In this document: one piece after another, positions 44,159-53,265 of the stretch
Numbering within the stretch: position 1 is the stretch's first letter
How the letters are laid out: every line of letters starts with the position of its first letter
Origin: DATEDA01 sp963820965
Lineage (GTDB): Bacteria > Pseudomonadota > Gammaproteobacteria > Burkholderiales > SG8-39
Reading direction: 5' to 3'
NCBI GenBank assembly: GCA_963820965.1
Contig: CAWGCC010000062.1
Coordinates: forward strand, 310,001 to 374,000
DNA length: 64,000 bases
Position numbers and translations under genes: made by a program
The notes under the pieces: generated by a model
What the model saw: the letters and a program-made list of their open reading frames with translations, nothing else
Told to the model about the DNA's origin: nothing
Databases searched by the model: none

Positions 44159-45203
44159 ATGAAATCCCAGTTGCTCCGTTGGCTCGCCGGCGCAGCGCTT
44201 GCCGCAGGCCTCGCCGCCGGCGCCCAGGCGCAGCAGAAGTACGAGATGAAGCTCGCCTACTTCGTCGGCGACCAGCACGCGATGTCGAAGTGGCTGATCG
44301 CGTGGTCGGAGACCCTGGAGAAGCGGTCGAACGGCCGGATCGTCGTCAAGCGCTTCCCCGGCGCGCAGATGGGACCGACGCCGCAGCACTACGACTTCGC
44401 CCGCACCGGCCAGGCGGACGCCGCCTGGTTCCTGCACGGGGGAACGCCGGGACGCTTTCCCCTCACCGAGCTGAGCAACCTGCCGTATCTCCTCGGCAGC
44501 GCGGAGATCGGCACCAAGGTCCTCAATGATGCCGAGCTGCGCGCGAAGTACCTCGACGCCGAGCACCGGGGCGTGAAAGTGCTGATCCTGTTCACCCACC
44601 AGCCGGGCAATGTGCACACCACCAAGAAGCCGATCCGCACGGCCGATGACATGAAGGGCATGCGCATTCGCTTCGCCACGCCCACCATCCGCGAGTTCGT
44701 CGCGGCGCTGGGCGGAACGCCGGTGGGCGTGCAGCCGACCGAGCAGGTCGAGCAGCTGCAGAAGGGCACGATCGACGGCGTTTTCATCGACTACGGCGGC
44801 GCCGGTATCGCCTTCAAGATGGGCGGCATCCTGAAGTACTCGACCGAGATGTACTCCTATGTCGCGAGCTTCGGTCTGGCGATGAACCCGGACTTCTACG
44901 CGAAGCTGCCGCCGGATCTCCAGAAGCTCGTCGACCGATACGACGACCGGCAAGGAGAAGGAAATCGGCGAAGCCTGGGACGCGCTCGACGTGCCCGGCA
45001 AGAAAGCGATCGTGGAGGGCGGCGCACAGGCGTTCAAGCTCTCGGCCGAGGAGGACGCGAAGTTCCGCCGCATCGGGAGCCAGGTCACGTTCACGCGGAT
45101 CAAGGAGCTCGACGACAAGGGGCTTCCGGCGCGGGCGGTGTACGATCGGATGCGCTCGCTCGCCGACAAGCACGCGAAGACGTCGAAGAACTTCTGGAAG
45201 TAG
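44159..45203 (+). pseudogene. TRAP transporter solute receptor (DctP), one frameshift
   Basis: A periplasmic receptor of about 347 residues. The ATG at 44159 follows GAGGAGGAGG and a signal peptide ends near GAQAQQ. It contains FPGAQMGPTPQHYDFARTG and the TRAP signature KGMRIRFATPTIREFVAALG. The frame breaks near 44936, where one extra C follows KLVD; removing it gives DTTGKEKEIGEAW and a normal C-terminus ending KTSKNFWK at 45203. The rest is undamaged, so a single sequencing error or a very recent mutation is likely. Confidence 0.88.
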
Positions 45204-45225
45204 GGAGTGCTGCGCACGAATTCCC

Positions 45226-45258
45226 CGTGACAGGCGGCCGATAAGGCCGCCTGTCACG
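45226..45258 (+). promoter_or_regulatory. Strong intercistronic hairpin between dctP and dctQ
   Basis: A perfect 14-bp stem CGTGACAGGCGGCC/GGCCGCCTGTCACG around a GATAA loop lies between the TRAP receptor stop (45203) and the dctQ start (45267). No T-run follows. Such a structure would protect the receptor mRNA 3' end or slow transcription, giving more receptor than permease. Confidence 0.75.
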
Positions 45259-45266
45259 TCAGGCGG

Positions 45267-45764
45267 ATGAAGGACTGGCACGAGACCGGGGCGGACCCGC
45301 GCGACTGGCGCGGCACGGCAGCGAAGCTCTGCGGCTGGGTCGCGGCCGGATTCCTTGCGGCGATGATGCTGCTCACGGTCGCGGACGTGGTCTTGCGGAC
45401 GCTGCTGAACACGCCGATCCGCGGCGTCGTCGAGCTCGTCGAGCTCGCGCTGACGTGCACTTTCTTTCTCGCTCTGCCCGCGAGCTTCCTGCGCAACGAG
45501 AACCTGGTCGTCGACATCATCGACGGCTTTGCGCCGCTGCGGGTGCCGCTGCTCAAGCGCGCGGCCGCCGTGCTTGCCGTCGTGGTGCTGGCGGTGCTGG
45601 GCTGGCAGTCGTGGCTCGTCGCCGAGGACTCGCTCGCATTCGGCGACGTCACCTCCGATCTTGCGCTGCCGAGGATCCTCTACTGGATCCCGGTGCTCGC
45701 CGGCGTGATCGGCTCGGGGGTCGCGGCGCTCGTGATGGTGCTGCCCCGGGACGGGGACCCATGA
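45267..45764 (+). CDS. TRAP transporter small permease (DctQ)
   Basis: A 165-residue DctQ subunit with four membrane helices, including VAAGFLAAMMLLTVADVVLR and ALTCTFFLALPASFL. The conserved motif ELVELALTCTFFLALP and the following RNENLVVDIIDGF are typical. It pairs with DctM. Its stop overlaps the DctM start (ATGA), so they are coupled. A strong hairpin lies just upstream. Confidence 0.92.
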   Translation: MKDWHETGADPRDWRGTAAKLCGWVAAGFLAAMMLLTVADVVLRTLLNTPIRGVVELVELALTCTFFLALPASFLRNENLVVDIIDGFAPLRVPLLKRAAAVLAVVVLAVLGWQSWLVAEDSLAFGDVTSDLALPRILYWIPVLAGVIGSGVAALVMVLPRDGDP

Positions 45765-47065
45765 GCGTCGGCGCGATCGGGATCCTCGGCGTCCTGGGCC
45801 TGCTCGCGCTCATCTTTCTGCGCGTGCCGATCGGGCTCGCGCTCGCGACGACCGGGCTCGCCGGCTACGCTGCGATCGACGGCTGGGCGACCGCGCTGAA
45901 AATGTTCGGCACGGTCCCGTTCACCCTGGCGAGCGCCTATTCGCTCTCGGTGATCCCGCTTTTCATCCTGATGGGCGCGGTCGCGTCGCGGGCCAACATG
46001 GCGAAGGAGCTCTTCGAGGCGGCCAACGGACTGTTCTCCGGCGTTCGCGGGGCGCTCGCCAACGCCACGATCGGCTCCTGCGCGCTCTTCGGCGCGATCT
46101 GCGGCTCGTCGATCGCGACCGCAGCGACGTTTTCGAAGGTGGCGATCCCGGAGATGCGCCGGCACGGGTACGACTCCGCCTTCGCAGCGGGCGCAGTCGC
46201 GTCGGCCGGCACGCTCGACGTGCTGATCCCGCCGTCGGTGCTGCTCGCGATCTACGCCATCGCCGCCGAGCAGTCACTGCCAAAGCTCTATGCCGCCGCG
46301 TTCATCCCCGGCTTCGTGCTCGCCGCTCTGTACGTCCTCGCGGTCTTCGGCGTCGCCTGGATCCGGCCGCACTGGGTCCCCCGTGTGGCGTCGATGCCGC
46401 TCGCCGCCCGGCTGCGCGCTGCGATCGGCATGTGGAAGCTCGCGGTGCTGTTCTTCTTCGCCGTGTTCGGGATCTACCTCGGCTGGTTCTCGCCCACCGA
46501 GGCCGCGGCCGTCGCGGCGTTCGCAGCCATCGCCATCGCCTTCGGCAGCGGCGCTATGCGCTGGCGCGGCCTGGTCGAGGCGCTGCTGGAGACCGTGTAC
46601 ACCACGGCGGCGATCTTTTTCATCGTGGTCGGAGCGTTCATCTTCTCGCGGTTCATCGTCCTCACCCGATTCCCGAACGAGCTCGCGAGCTGGGTGCAGG
46701 CGGCCGGCCTCGCGCCTGTCTGGATCCTGCTCGCGGTGATGATGCTCTACCTGCTCCTCGGAACATTCCTCGACGAGGTGAGCACGATCCTGATCACCGT
46801 CCCGGTCACGCTGCCGCTCGTTCTCGGCATCGGCTACGACGGGATCTGGTTCGGGATCTTCGTGACCGTGATGTGCACGATCGGCCTGATCAGCCCGCCG
46901 ACCGGCATGACCGTGTTCGTGATCCAGGCGCAGAATCCGGACATCCCCGTCGCGCGCATCTATCGCGGCACGCTGCCGTTCCTCGCCGCGGACTTCGTGC
47001 TCGTCGGGCTGCTGATCGCGGCGCCGCAGCTCGTATCCTGGCTGCCCGCGGTCCTCAGGATGTAG
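45761..47065 (+). CDS. TRAP transporter large permease (DctM)
   Basis: A 434-residue DctM permease with about 12 membrane segments. It shows FLRVPIGLALATTGLAGY, SVIPLFILMGAVASRANM, GTLDVLIPPSVLLAIYAI, FSPTEAAAVAAFAAI and GLISPPTGMTVFVIQ, the standard family blocks. It uses a Na+ or H+ gradient to import the receptor's ligand. A flavin monooxygenase gene follows by 8 bases, so the imported compound is probably its substrate or a precursor. Confidence 0.95.
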   Translation: MSVGAIGILGVLGLLALIFLRVPIGLALATTGLAGYAAIDGWATALKMFGTVPFTLASAYSLSVIPLFILMGAVASRANMAKELFEAANGLFSGVRGALANATIGSCALFGAICGSSIATAATFSKVAIPEMRRHGYDSAFAAGAVASAGTLDVLIPPSVLLAIYAIAAEQSLPKLYAAAFIPGFVLAALYVLAVFGVAWIRPHWVPRVASMPLAARLRAAIGMWKLAVLFFFAVFGIYLGWFSPTEAAAVAAFAAIAIAFGSGAMRWRGLVEALLETVYTTAAIFFIVVGAFIFSRFIVLTRFPNELASWVQAAGLAPVWILLAVMMLYLLLGTFLDEVSTILITVPVTLPLVLGIGYDGIWFGIFVTVMCTIGLISPPTGMTVFVIQAQNPDIPVARIYRGTLPFLAADFVLVGLLIAAPQLVSWLPAVLRM

Positions 47066-47073
47066 GGAAGGCA

Positions 47074-48255
47074 ATGGCTGCGCAACCGGAGATCCTCGTT
47101 GCGGGGGGCGGTATCGGCGGGCTCTCGGTCGCGCTCGCCCTTGCGCTCAAGGGCCGCCGGGTGCGGGTGCTCGAGAAGGCGTCCGAGTTCGGCGAGATCG
47201 GCTACGGCATCCAGATGGGGCCGAACGTGTACCCGATCCTCGAGCGCCTTGGCGTCTTCACGCGCATGGCGCCGCATGTCGTCTATCCCGACGCCCTCGT
47301 GCTCGCCGACGCGATCACCGGCGACGAGCTCTCGCGGATCAACCTCGGCCCGGGTTTCCGGGCGCGGTTCACGTACCCGTATTTCGTCGTGCACCGCCGC
47401 GACCTGCACGGCTCCATCCTCGAGGCCTGCCGCGAGCGCAACGAGATCGCCCTCGAGGCGTCCAAGGGCCTCGTGCGTTTCGAGGAGCGCGGCGACCGCG
47501 TACTCCTCGCCTGCGAGGACGGGTCGGAGTACGAGGGCGCGGCGCTGGTCGGCGCCGACGGCCTCTGGTCCCCGACCCGGGGCGCGGTGATCGGCGACGG
47601 CGCGCCGCGCCTCGCCGGCCACTTCGTCTACCGCGGTCTCGTACCCACCGACGAGATCATCGACCGGAGCCACCTGGACTCGATGGTGATCTACATCGGC
47701 CACAACCTGCACCTCGTCCAGTATCGCCTTCGCGGCGGGACGGTGATGAACAACGTGGCGACGATCGAGAGCTCGCGCTTCAAGCGCGGCGAACCGAACC
47801 CGGGCGATCCCGCGGAGCTGGAAGAGATCTTCACCCAATGCACGCCGCGCGTGCGCGAGATGCTCCGCTACGTCTCCCGCGAGCGAAACTGGGTGCTGCA
47901 CGACCGCGATCCGGTCACCAACTGGACAAAGGGGCGCGTCACGCTGCTCGGCGACGCGGCACACCCGACGCTCCAGTACCTCGCGCAGGGGGCGTGCATG
48001 GCGATCGAGGACGCCGCAGTGCTTGCCGCCGAGGTCGCCCGTCACGGCGACGACTTCGGCGCCGCGTTCCTCGCCTACCAGGCGCAACGCATGAACCGGA
48101 CCGCGAGGGTGGTGCTCTCGGCGCGGTTCTTCGGCGCGTACATCCATGCGGGCGGCGGTGCGCGAATGCTGCGCAACGAGCTGCTTGCGAAGCGTTCGCC
48201 GGACGACCCATGGGAAACCGACTGGCTGTACCGCGGCATCCGGATTCCCGAGTGA
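47074..48255 (+). CDS. FAD monooxygenase, 3-hydroxybenzoate 6-hydroxylase-like
   Basis: A 393-residue class A flavoprotein monooxygenase. It has the N-terminal FAD fold VAGGGIGGLSVALALAL, GIQMGPNVYPILERLGV, a GADGLWSPTR DG motif, and the C-terminal GD motif LLGDAAHPTLQYLAQGA with MAIEDAAVLA. The overall pattern is closest to 3-hydroxybenzoate 6-hydroxylase, which makes gentisate using NADH and O2; salicylate hydroxylase relatives are the alternative. It follows a TRAP operon by 8 bases. No gentisate dioxygenase gene is in the window. Confidence 0.88.
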   Translation: MAAQPEILVAGGGIGGLSVALALALKGRRVRVLEKASEFGEIGYGIQMGPNVYPILERLGVFTRMAPHVVYPDALVLADAITGDELSRINLGPGFRARFTYPYFVVHRRDLHGSILEACRERNEIALEASKGLVRFEERGDRVLLACEDGSEYEGAALVGADGLWSPTRGAVIGDGAPRLAGHFVYRGLVPTDEIIDRSHLDSMVIYIGHNLHLVQYRLRGGTVMNNVATIESSRFKRGEPNPGDPAELEEIFTQCTPRVREMLRYVSRERNWVLHDRDPVTNWTKGRVTLLGDAAHPTLQYLAQGACMAIEDAAVLAAEVARHGDDFGAAFLAYQAQRMNRTARVVLSARFFGAYIHAGGGARMLRNELLAKRSPDDPWETDWLYRGIRIPE

Positions 48256-48420
48256 GCGCGTCGCTGCCCCGCCACGAGCAATTCGAGTATCGGCGGCATC
48301 CCCTCGGGATCGAGTCGGCGCGGCTACTGGACAACGGCAGTTAACTGGTCTGTAATCCCGGCACCGGCGCGCCAGACGCCGGACGGTTGAGAGTGGTTCC
48401 CAGCAACGAAGGAGGAGAAG

Positions 48421-49470
48421 ATGAAGCCGTTTTCCGTCCTGGCCGCGGCGCTCGCGGCCACGTTCGCGGTGTCCGGCGCCGCGCTCGCGCAAGCCCCCCA
48501 GAAGGTCCGGCTCCAGCTCGCGAGCGCGTTCCCGACCAGCCTGACGCTGATCGGCGAGGCGCCGGTGAAGCTGTCGAAGAAGATCGAGCGCGCATCCGGT
48601 GGCGCGATCGAGCTCAAGATCAACGAGCCCGGCGCGCTCGTGCCTGCGCTGCAGGCGATCCAGGCCACCTCGCAAGGCTCCGTCGACGCGGCATGGTCGA
48701 ACGCGGGCTTCTTCGCCAGCACCGATACCGCGTTCAACATGTTCGCCGCGGTGCCGTTCGGTCCGGGCACCGGCGAATACATGGCCTGGGTCCTGAACGG
48801 CGGCGGTCTGGAGCTCTCGCGGGAAATGTTCGCCAAGCACGGCGTCCACAACATCCCGTGCGCCATCATCCCGCCCGAGGCCTCCGGCTGGTTCCGCAAG
48901 GAGATCAAGACGGTGGCCGATCTGAAGGGGCTGAAGATGCGCTTCTTCGGTCTCGGGGCGAAGGTGATGGCGAAGATGGGGGTCGCGACGCAGCTGCTCG
49001 CCCCGGGCGACATCTTCCAGGCGCTGCAGCTCGGCACGATCGACGCCACCGAGTTCTCGCTGCCGTCGATGGATCAGAAGTTCGGCTTCTACCAGGTCGC
49101 CAAGTTCTACTACTTCCCCGGCTGGCACCAGCAGGCGACGTTCCTCGAGCTGTACGTCAACAAGAAGAAGTTCGACTCGCTCTCCGACTCGCACAAGGCG
49201 ATCATCGAGCAGGCGTGCGGCTCGCTGATGAGCGACGTCATCGCCGAGGGCGAGGCGACGCAGTTTCGCGCGATGCGCGAGATGCAGGACAAGCACGGCG
49301 TGCAGATCAAGGCCTGGTCGCCCGAGATCATGGCCGCGCTGCAGAAGAACTGGCAGGAGGTGATCGTCGAGGAGTCGGCGGCGAACCCGCAGTTCAAGAA
49401 GGTCTGGGACTCGTACTCCAAGTTCCGCGCCGACTACGCCATCTGGCGCGATCACGGCTACCTGAAATAG
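48421..49470 (+). CDS. TRAP transporter solute receptor (DctP)
   Basis: A 349-residue periplasmic receptor. GAAGGAGGAGAAG precedes the ATG, and the signal peptide ends at GAALAQA. It contains RLQLASAFPTSL, PEASGWFRKEIKTV and LKGLKMRFFGLGAKVMAKMG, and QVAKFYYFPGWHQQ. It is a close paralogue of the broken receptor at 27637, and resembles the TakP-like 2-oxoacid group in outline. The ligand is unknown. It opens the operon dctP-dctQ-dctM. Confidence 0.94.
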   Translation: MKPFSVLAAALAATFAVSGAALAQAPQKVRLQLASAFPTSLTLIGEAPVKLSKKIERASGGAIELKINEPGALVPALQAIQATSQGSVDAAWSNAGFFASTDTAFNMFAAVPFGPGTGEYMAWVLNGGGLELSREMFAKHGVHNIPCAIIPPEASGWFRKEIKTVADLKGLKMRFFGLGAKVMAKMGVATQLLAPGDIFQALQLGTIDATEFSLPSMDQKFGFYQVAKFYYFPGWHQQATFLELYVNKKKFDSLSDSHKAIIEQACGSLMSDVIAEGEATQFRAMREMQDKHGVQIKAWSPEIMAALQKNWQEVIVEESAANPQFKKVWDSYSKFRADYAIWRDHGYLK

Positions 49471-49483
49471 GCGTCTTCACCGG

Positions 49484-49517
49484 CCCCGCCGCGGGCGCTG
49501 AGCCCCGGCGGGGTTTC
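49484..49517 (+). terminator. Hairpin with T-rich tail between dctP and dctQ
   Basis: An 8-bp stem CCCCGCCG/CGGCGGGG separated by 14 bases is followed by TTTC and more T residues. It lies 13 bases after the receptor stop and 20 before the dctQ start. It could partly terminate transcription so that receptor exceeds permease. Confidence 0.65.
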
Positions 49518-49537
49518 GTTTGCCCGGGAGCGTATCC

Positions 49538-50101
49538 GTGAACCGCCTCCTCGCCGCTTCGAACGCGATCTACCGCTTCCTCGAGCGGATCGCCGACTGG
49601 TCCGGGTGGCTGCTCATCGTCCTGATGACGGTCACCTGCGTCGACGTCGTGTGCCGCAAGTTCGGTGTCGAGGGCTTTCCTTACACCAAGTTCCAGGAGC
49701 TGGAGTGGCATCTGCACACCACGATCTTCGCGCTGTGGCTCGGTTTCAACTACGTGATCAACGCCCACCCGCGCGTCGACTCCTATACCGCGGCGCTGCC
49801 GTTCCGCACCCGGGCGTGGATCGAGTTCGCGGGCGTCCTCGTATTCGCGCTGCCGTACACGCTCGTGGTCGTCTGGTACGGCTGGGACCTGGTGCACACC
49901 GCCTGGGTGTTCAACGAGCGCTCGGACTCCGCGCTCGGCATGCCGTACCGCTGGGTCATCAAGGGCGTCCTCTGGCTGGGGCTGTGGCTGCTGCTGCTCG
50001 CGATCATCAGCGTAGGGCTGCGCCTGATCGTCTATCTCTTCGGCAGGCGTCCGGCCACAGAGGTCGATCTGCGGATCGGTCATTCGGTGTCGCAGGTGTA
50101 G
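49538..50101 (+). CDS. TRAP transporter small permease (DctQ)
   Basis: A 187-residue DctQ with four membrane helices, including GWLLIVLMTVTCVDVVCRKF. It contains TKFQELEWHLHTTIFALWLG and HPRVDSYTAALPFRTRAW, the conserved small-subunit core. The GTG at 49538 is preferred, with GGGAG upstream, over an in-frame TTG at 49520. DctM follows 3 bases after the stop. Confidence 0.92.
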   Translation: MNRLLAASNAIYRFLERIADWSGWLLIVLMTVTCVDVVCRKFGVEGFPYTKFQELEWHLHTTIFALWLGFNYVINAHPRVDSYTAALPFRTRAWIEFAGVLVFALPYTLVVVWYGWDLVHTAWVFNERSDSALGMPYRWVIKGVLWLGLWLLLLAIISVGLRLIVYLFGRRPATEVDLRIGHSVSQV

Positions 50102-50104
50102 GCG

Positions 50105-51484
50105 ATGCGCTGGCTCGTCGACAACCTCGCGCTGATCATGTTCGTGGTGATGTTCTTCGTCATCTTCTCGGGCTACCCGGTCGCGTTCGTGCTCGGCGGC
50201 ACGGCGCTCGTGTTCGCGCTCATCGCCTGGTCGTTCGACGCGTTCAACCTGATCGGGCTGTCGAACATCCTGCTCCGGATGTGGGGCGGCGTCGCGGCCG
50301 ACCCGGTCCTCGTCTCGATCCCGATGTTCATCTTCATGGGCGCGATCCTCGAGCGCAGCGGCTCGGCCAAGGACATGCTCGGCGCGACCGAGATCCTGCT
50401 CAAGCGCGTCCCCGGCGGGCTCGCGGTCGCGGTGATGGTGATGGGCACCATCCTCGCCGCGCCGATCGGCGTGGTGGGCGCCGCCGTCGTGCTGCTCTCG
50501 CTGATCGCGCTGCCGCAGATGCTCGCGGCGGGTTACGACAAGAAGCTCGCGCTCGGGACGGTGGCGTCCGCCGGGACCCTCGGTATCCTGCTGCCGCCGG
50601 CGATCATGCTCGTCGTCATGGCGGAGATGCTCGCCACCTCGGCCGGCGCGCTCTTCGCGGCGGCGACGATGCCGGGGCTGCTGCTTTCGGGTCTGTACCT
50701 GCTCTACATCCTGATCATTGCGATCGTGAAGCCGGAATGGGCGCCCAAGATCCCCGCCGGCTACGGGCCGCAGACCCGGGCCGCGTTCTGGCGCACGATG
50801 TGGCACGGGCTCGCGCCGATGACCTTCCTGATGATCATCGTGCTCGGCTCGATCTTCGCCGGCTGGGCGACCGCGACGGAGAGCGCAGGCGTCGGCGTGC
50901 TCGGCTCGCTCTTCATCGCCTGGCTGAACAGGCGGCTGACGAAACCGATGCTCAAGGACGCGATCCGCGACGCCTGCAAGGCGAACGCGATGGTGTTCAT
51001 GCTGTTCCTCGGCGCGACCGGCTTCTCTTACGTGTTCCGGGCACTCGGCGGCGACGAGCTGATGCTCGCGACGCTCGCGCGCTTCGGGATCGACACCAAG
51101 TGGGAAATTCTCGGCTTCGTGATGGTGCTGATCTTCCTGCTCGGCTTCCCGTTCGAGTGGATCGAGATCTGCCTGATCGTCATACCCGTCTTCTTCCCGA
51201 TTCTGTCCAAGCTCGACTTCTCCGAGCACCTGGGCTCGGCGTCGTTCTTCATGGCGTGGTTCGGAACACTGGTGGCGGTGAACCTCCAGACCTCGTTCAT
51301 GACGCCCCCGTTCGGCGCTACGCTGTTCTACCTGAAGGGCACGGTGCCGGCGGGCGTGGGCATGGGCGAGATCTACCGCGGCATGTATCCGTTCGTCGCG
51401 ATCCAGGTCGTCGGGCTCCTCCTCTGCATCGCGTTCCCCGGGATCGTGCTCTGGCTGCCGCGGATCGCGGGGCTGCTCGAGTAG
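50105..51484 (+). CDS. TRAP transporter large permease (DctM)
   Basis: A 459-residue DctM permease with about 12 membrane segments. Family blocks are IFSGYPVAFVLGGTALVF, VSIPMFIFMGAILERSGSA, GTLGILLPPAIMLVV, FLLGFPFEWIEICLIVIP and LQTSFMTPPFGATLFYLKG. These last blocks are nearly the same as those in the damaged permease at 26038, so the two operons are paralogous. It ends the operon. Confidence 0.96.
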   Translation: MRWLVDNLALIMFVVMFFVIFSGYPVAFVLGGTALVFALIAWSFDAFNLIGLSNILLRMWGGVAADPVLVSIPMFIFMGAILERSGSAKDMLGATEILLKRVPGGLAVAVMVMGTILAAPIGVVGAAVVLLSLIALPQMLAAGYDKKLALGTVASAGTLGILLPPAIMLVVMAEMLATSAGALFAAATMPGLLLSGLYLLYILIIAIVKPEWAPKIPAGYGPQTRAAFWRTMWHGLAPMTFLMIIVLGSIFAGWATATESAGVGVLGSLFIAWLNRRLTKPMLKDAIRDACKANAMVFMLFLGATGFSYVFRALGGDELMLATLARFGIDTKWEILGFVMVLIFLLGFPFEWIEICLIVIPVFFPILSKLDFSEHLGSASFFMAWFGTLVAVNLQTSFMTPPFGATLFYLKGTVPAGVGMGEIYRGMYPFVAIQVVGLLLCIAFPGIVLWLPRIAGLLE

Positions 51485-51796
51485 CGCCACGGGCCGAACC
51501 GGGTCTCGAGCGCCATGCGGCGGGCTCGGCGACAAGTACATTGAGTCTGGGAGGTCGGCCATCAGACCCTGCGCCCTTCAGCGTGCCGCTGAGTTCGTCG
51601 GGCACGGTACGATCCCCCGAACGGATGATGGCGTGCCGCCATCGCAGGTCGGAAAATGCCTGTTGAGGGTTTCGAACCCGGGGCGGACGAGTGAAGACCG
51701 TGCGCATCGTATAGATCTGACAGCGTTATACTTTGCGAGCACGCTTAGGACCAGCTACGAACCTTTGATCTTCGGTCCCTTGAGGGGAGGTACGTC
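51485..51796. other. Gene-free stretch before the accessory region
   Basis: About 310 bases without a convincing gene. It contains GGGTTTCGAACCC (a short palindrome) and a possible -10, TATACT at 51727-51732, with only a weak -35, about 65 bases before the start of the small basic protein. Base composition is slightly more AT-rich than its surroundings in the last 100 bases. No tRNA or repeat could be made out. Confidence 0.4.
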
Positions 51797-51976
51797 ATGT
51801 CATTCATTTCCGGAAGAATCGCACGGAAGAAGAAGGGAATCAGGCAAGCGAAGGCGGTGTTCAGGATCCGGGGCGAGTGTGGGAACCCGCAGAAAGATTG
51901 GCCGGAACTCCTCGAGAAGCTTGGGCGCGCACTAAAGCAGTACGGGCTCACCATCGAGGAAGTAAAGAAGAAATAG
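51797..51976 (+). CDS. Small basic hypothetical protein
   Basis: A 59-residue frame with an ATG at 51797 and GAGGGGAGG just upstream. It starts MSFISGRIARKKKGIRQAKAV and ends TIEEVKKK. The core has CGNPQKDWPELLEKLGRALKQYG, an amphipathic helix with one cysteine near residue 28. It is strongly basic and lysine-rich, with codons less GC-biased than its neighbours. I do not recognise the family. It lies 151 bases before an ATP-grasp gene on the same strand, so a functional link is possible. A nucleic-acid-binding role is also possible. Confidence 0.55.
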   Translation: MSFISGRIARKKKGIRQAKAVFRIRGECGNPQKDWPELLEKLGRALKQYGLTIEEVKKK

Positions 51977-52127
51977 CAGGGTCCCGGGCGCTACGAGCAT
52001 TCTTTCGGTAAAGGAGCGCCCGCCGCCGGCATACGCCGGGGGGTAAGCCCTGAAAAGAAGGCCCGACCAGCGTATTGGCTGGTGTCGGGGGGTGCCATCG
52101 ACTTTCCTGCACTCAGGCGAGATCCTC

Positions 52128-53195
52128 TTGAGCGCCCGACTACTGGTTCTTGCAGCCGGTTCCGCCGCGAGCAACAACCTGATCCGCAGCCTGAAGGCCG
52201 GGGATCCTTCGCTGGTCATTGTCGGCTGCAACGACAGCCGGTTCGTGCTGAAGAAATCGCCGGCGGACCGCAACTACCTGCTGCCGGTCTCCGCGCGAAG
52301 CTACCGCACCGCGTTACGCCAGATCGTCAAGGCCGAACGCGTCGACATCCTTATTCCGACGAGCGATACGGACGTGTTCAGGATCTCCGAGCTTCGGAAC
52401 AAGCTCGGATGCCGGACATTTCTGCCCCGCAGCTCGGTGATCGAGCGCTGCCAGGACAAGTACGCGCTCACGGTATTCCTGCGTCGGCGGCGGATTCCGG
52501 CGCCGCTGACGTATCCGATCACGGATACGGGGGCAGTCGAAGGGCTGTTCCGGCGTTTCAAGCCGCGCACTCAACTGTGGTGTCGCGTTCGCGAAGGGAC
52601 GGGCTCCTACGGCGCGATTCCAGTAACCAGTCCCCACCAGGTTCAGAGCTGGATCGCGTACTGGGAGCAGATGCGCGCAGTCCCGCCGGGGTCGTTCATC
52701 CTCTCCGAGTACCTGCCGGGACGCGACTTCTGCGTCCAGTGCCTCTGGAACAACGGCACCCTGGTGCTGGCGAAAATGGCGGAGCGCATAACGTACCTGG
52801 ACACCGGAAGCCCGAGCGGGGTCTCATCGACGCCCGCCCTCGCCAAGACCGCCTACGATCGCCGCGTCGTCGAGGTGTGCGCGAAGGCCATCCGCGCGAT
52901 CGACGCGCGCGCGTCGGGCGTGTTCTTCGTCGACATCAAGGAAAGCGACGACGGCAGGCCCTGCATCACCGAGATCAATGCGGGCCGCTTCGCGACTATC
53001 ACCAATATCCACGATCTTGCCGGTCGGCACAACATGGCCGTGACGTTTGTCCGTCTCGCGCTCGGCGAAAGGGTCAGGATTCCGCAGGCGTCCGACTTCG
53101 CCGAAGGGTATTACCTAGTTCGATCCGTCGATACGTTGCCGGCCGTGATCCGGCGAGACGAGCTGTTCGAAGGCATCGAGGAGGCGGGCGTTTGA
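52128..53195 (+). CDS. ATP-grasp domain protein (CarB-like)
   Basis: A protein of about 355 residues with an ATP-grasp fold. The N-terminus MSARLLVLAAGSAASNNLIRSL is a nucleotide-fold pre-ATP domain. SVIERCQDKYALTVFLRRRRIPAP is the start of the grasp. SEYLPGRDFCVQCLW and the metal-binding C-terminal block GVFFVDIKESDDGRPCITEINAGRF (Asp, Glu, Asn) are clear. Such enzymes join a carboxylate to an amine or thiol using ATP; substrates are unknown. I chose the TTG at 52128, with GGCGAG upstream, over a GTG at 52092 that adds 12 residues. It stands between a small basic protein gene and a secreted peptidase gene. Confidence 0.82.
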   Translation: MSARLLVLAAGSAASNNLIRSLKAGDPSLVIVGCNDSRFVLKKSPADRNYLLPVSARSYRTALRQIVKAERVDILIPTSDTDVFRISELRNKLGCRTFLPRSSVIERCQDKYALTVFLRRRRIPAPLTYPITDTGAVEGLFRRFKPRTQLWCRVREGTGSYGAIPVTSPHQVQSWIAYWEQMRAVPPGSFILSEYLPGRDFCVQCLWNNGTLVLAKMAERITYLDTGSPSGVSSTPALAKTAYDRRVVEVCAKAIRAIDARASGVFFVDIKESDDGRPCITEINAGRFATITNIHDLAGRHNMAVTFVRLALGERVRIPQASDFAEGYYLVRSVDTLPAVIRRDELFEGIEEAGV

Positions 53196-53265
53196 GCGCA
53201 TGGGGAGAGCAGCCGGAGCACTGAATCGGAAGTCAGCGAACCTTTAGGACTCTCGGGAGGTCGTC

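Noticed and set aside
44930..44945. Programmed frameshift in the dctP gene at 44936
   Set aside because: No slippery heptamer or downstream stimulatory structure is visible, and other frameshifts in the window show the same single-extra-base pattern.
48252..48344. Short frame from a GTG overlapping the monooxygenase stop (about 30 codons)
   Set aside because: No RBS of its own, no recognisable domain and it ends before the next operon; it may be a gene fragment but cannot be supported.
51660..51690. A tRNA or integration site, from GGGTTTCGAACCC
   Set aside because: Only a T-arm-like palindrome is present; no acceptor stem, D-arm or anticodon arm could be folded around it.
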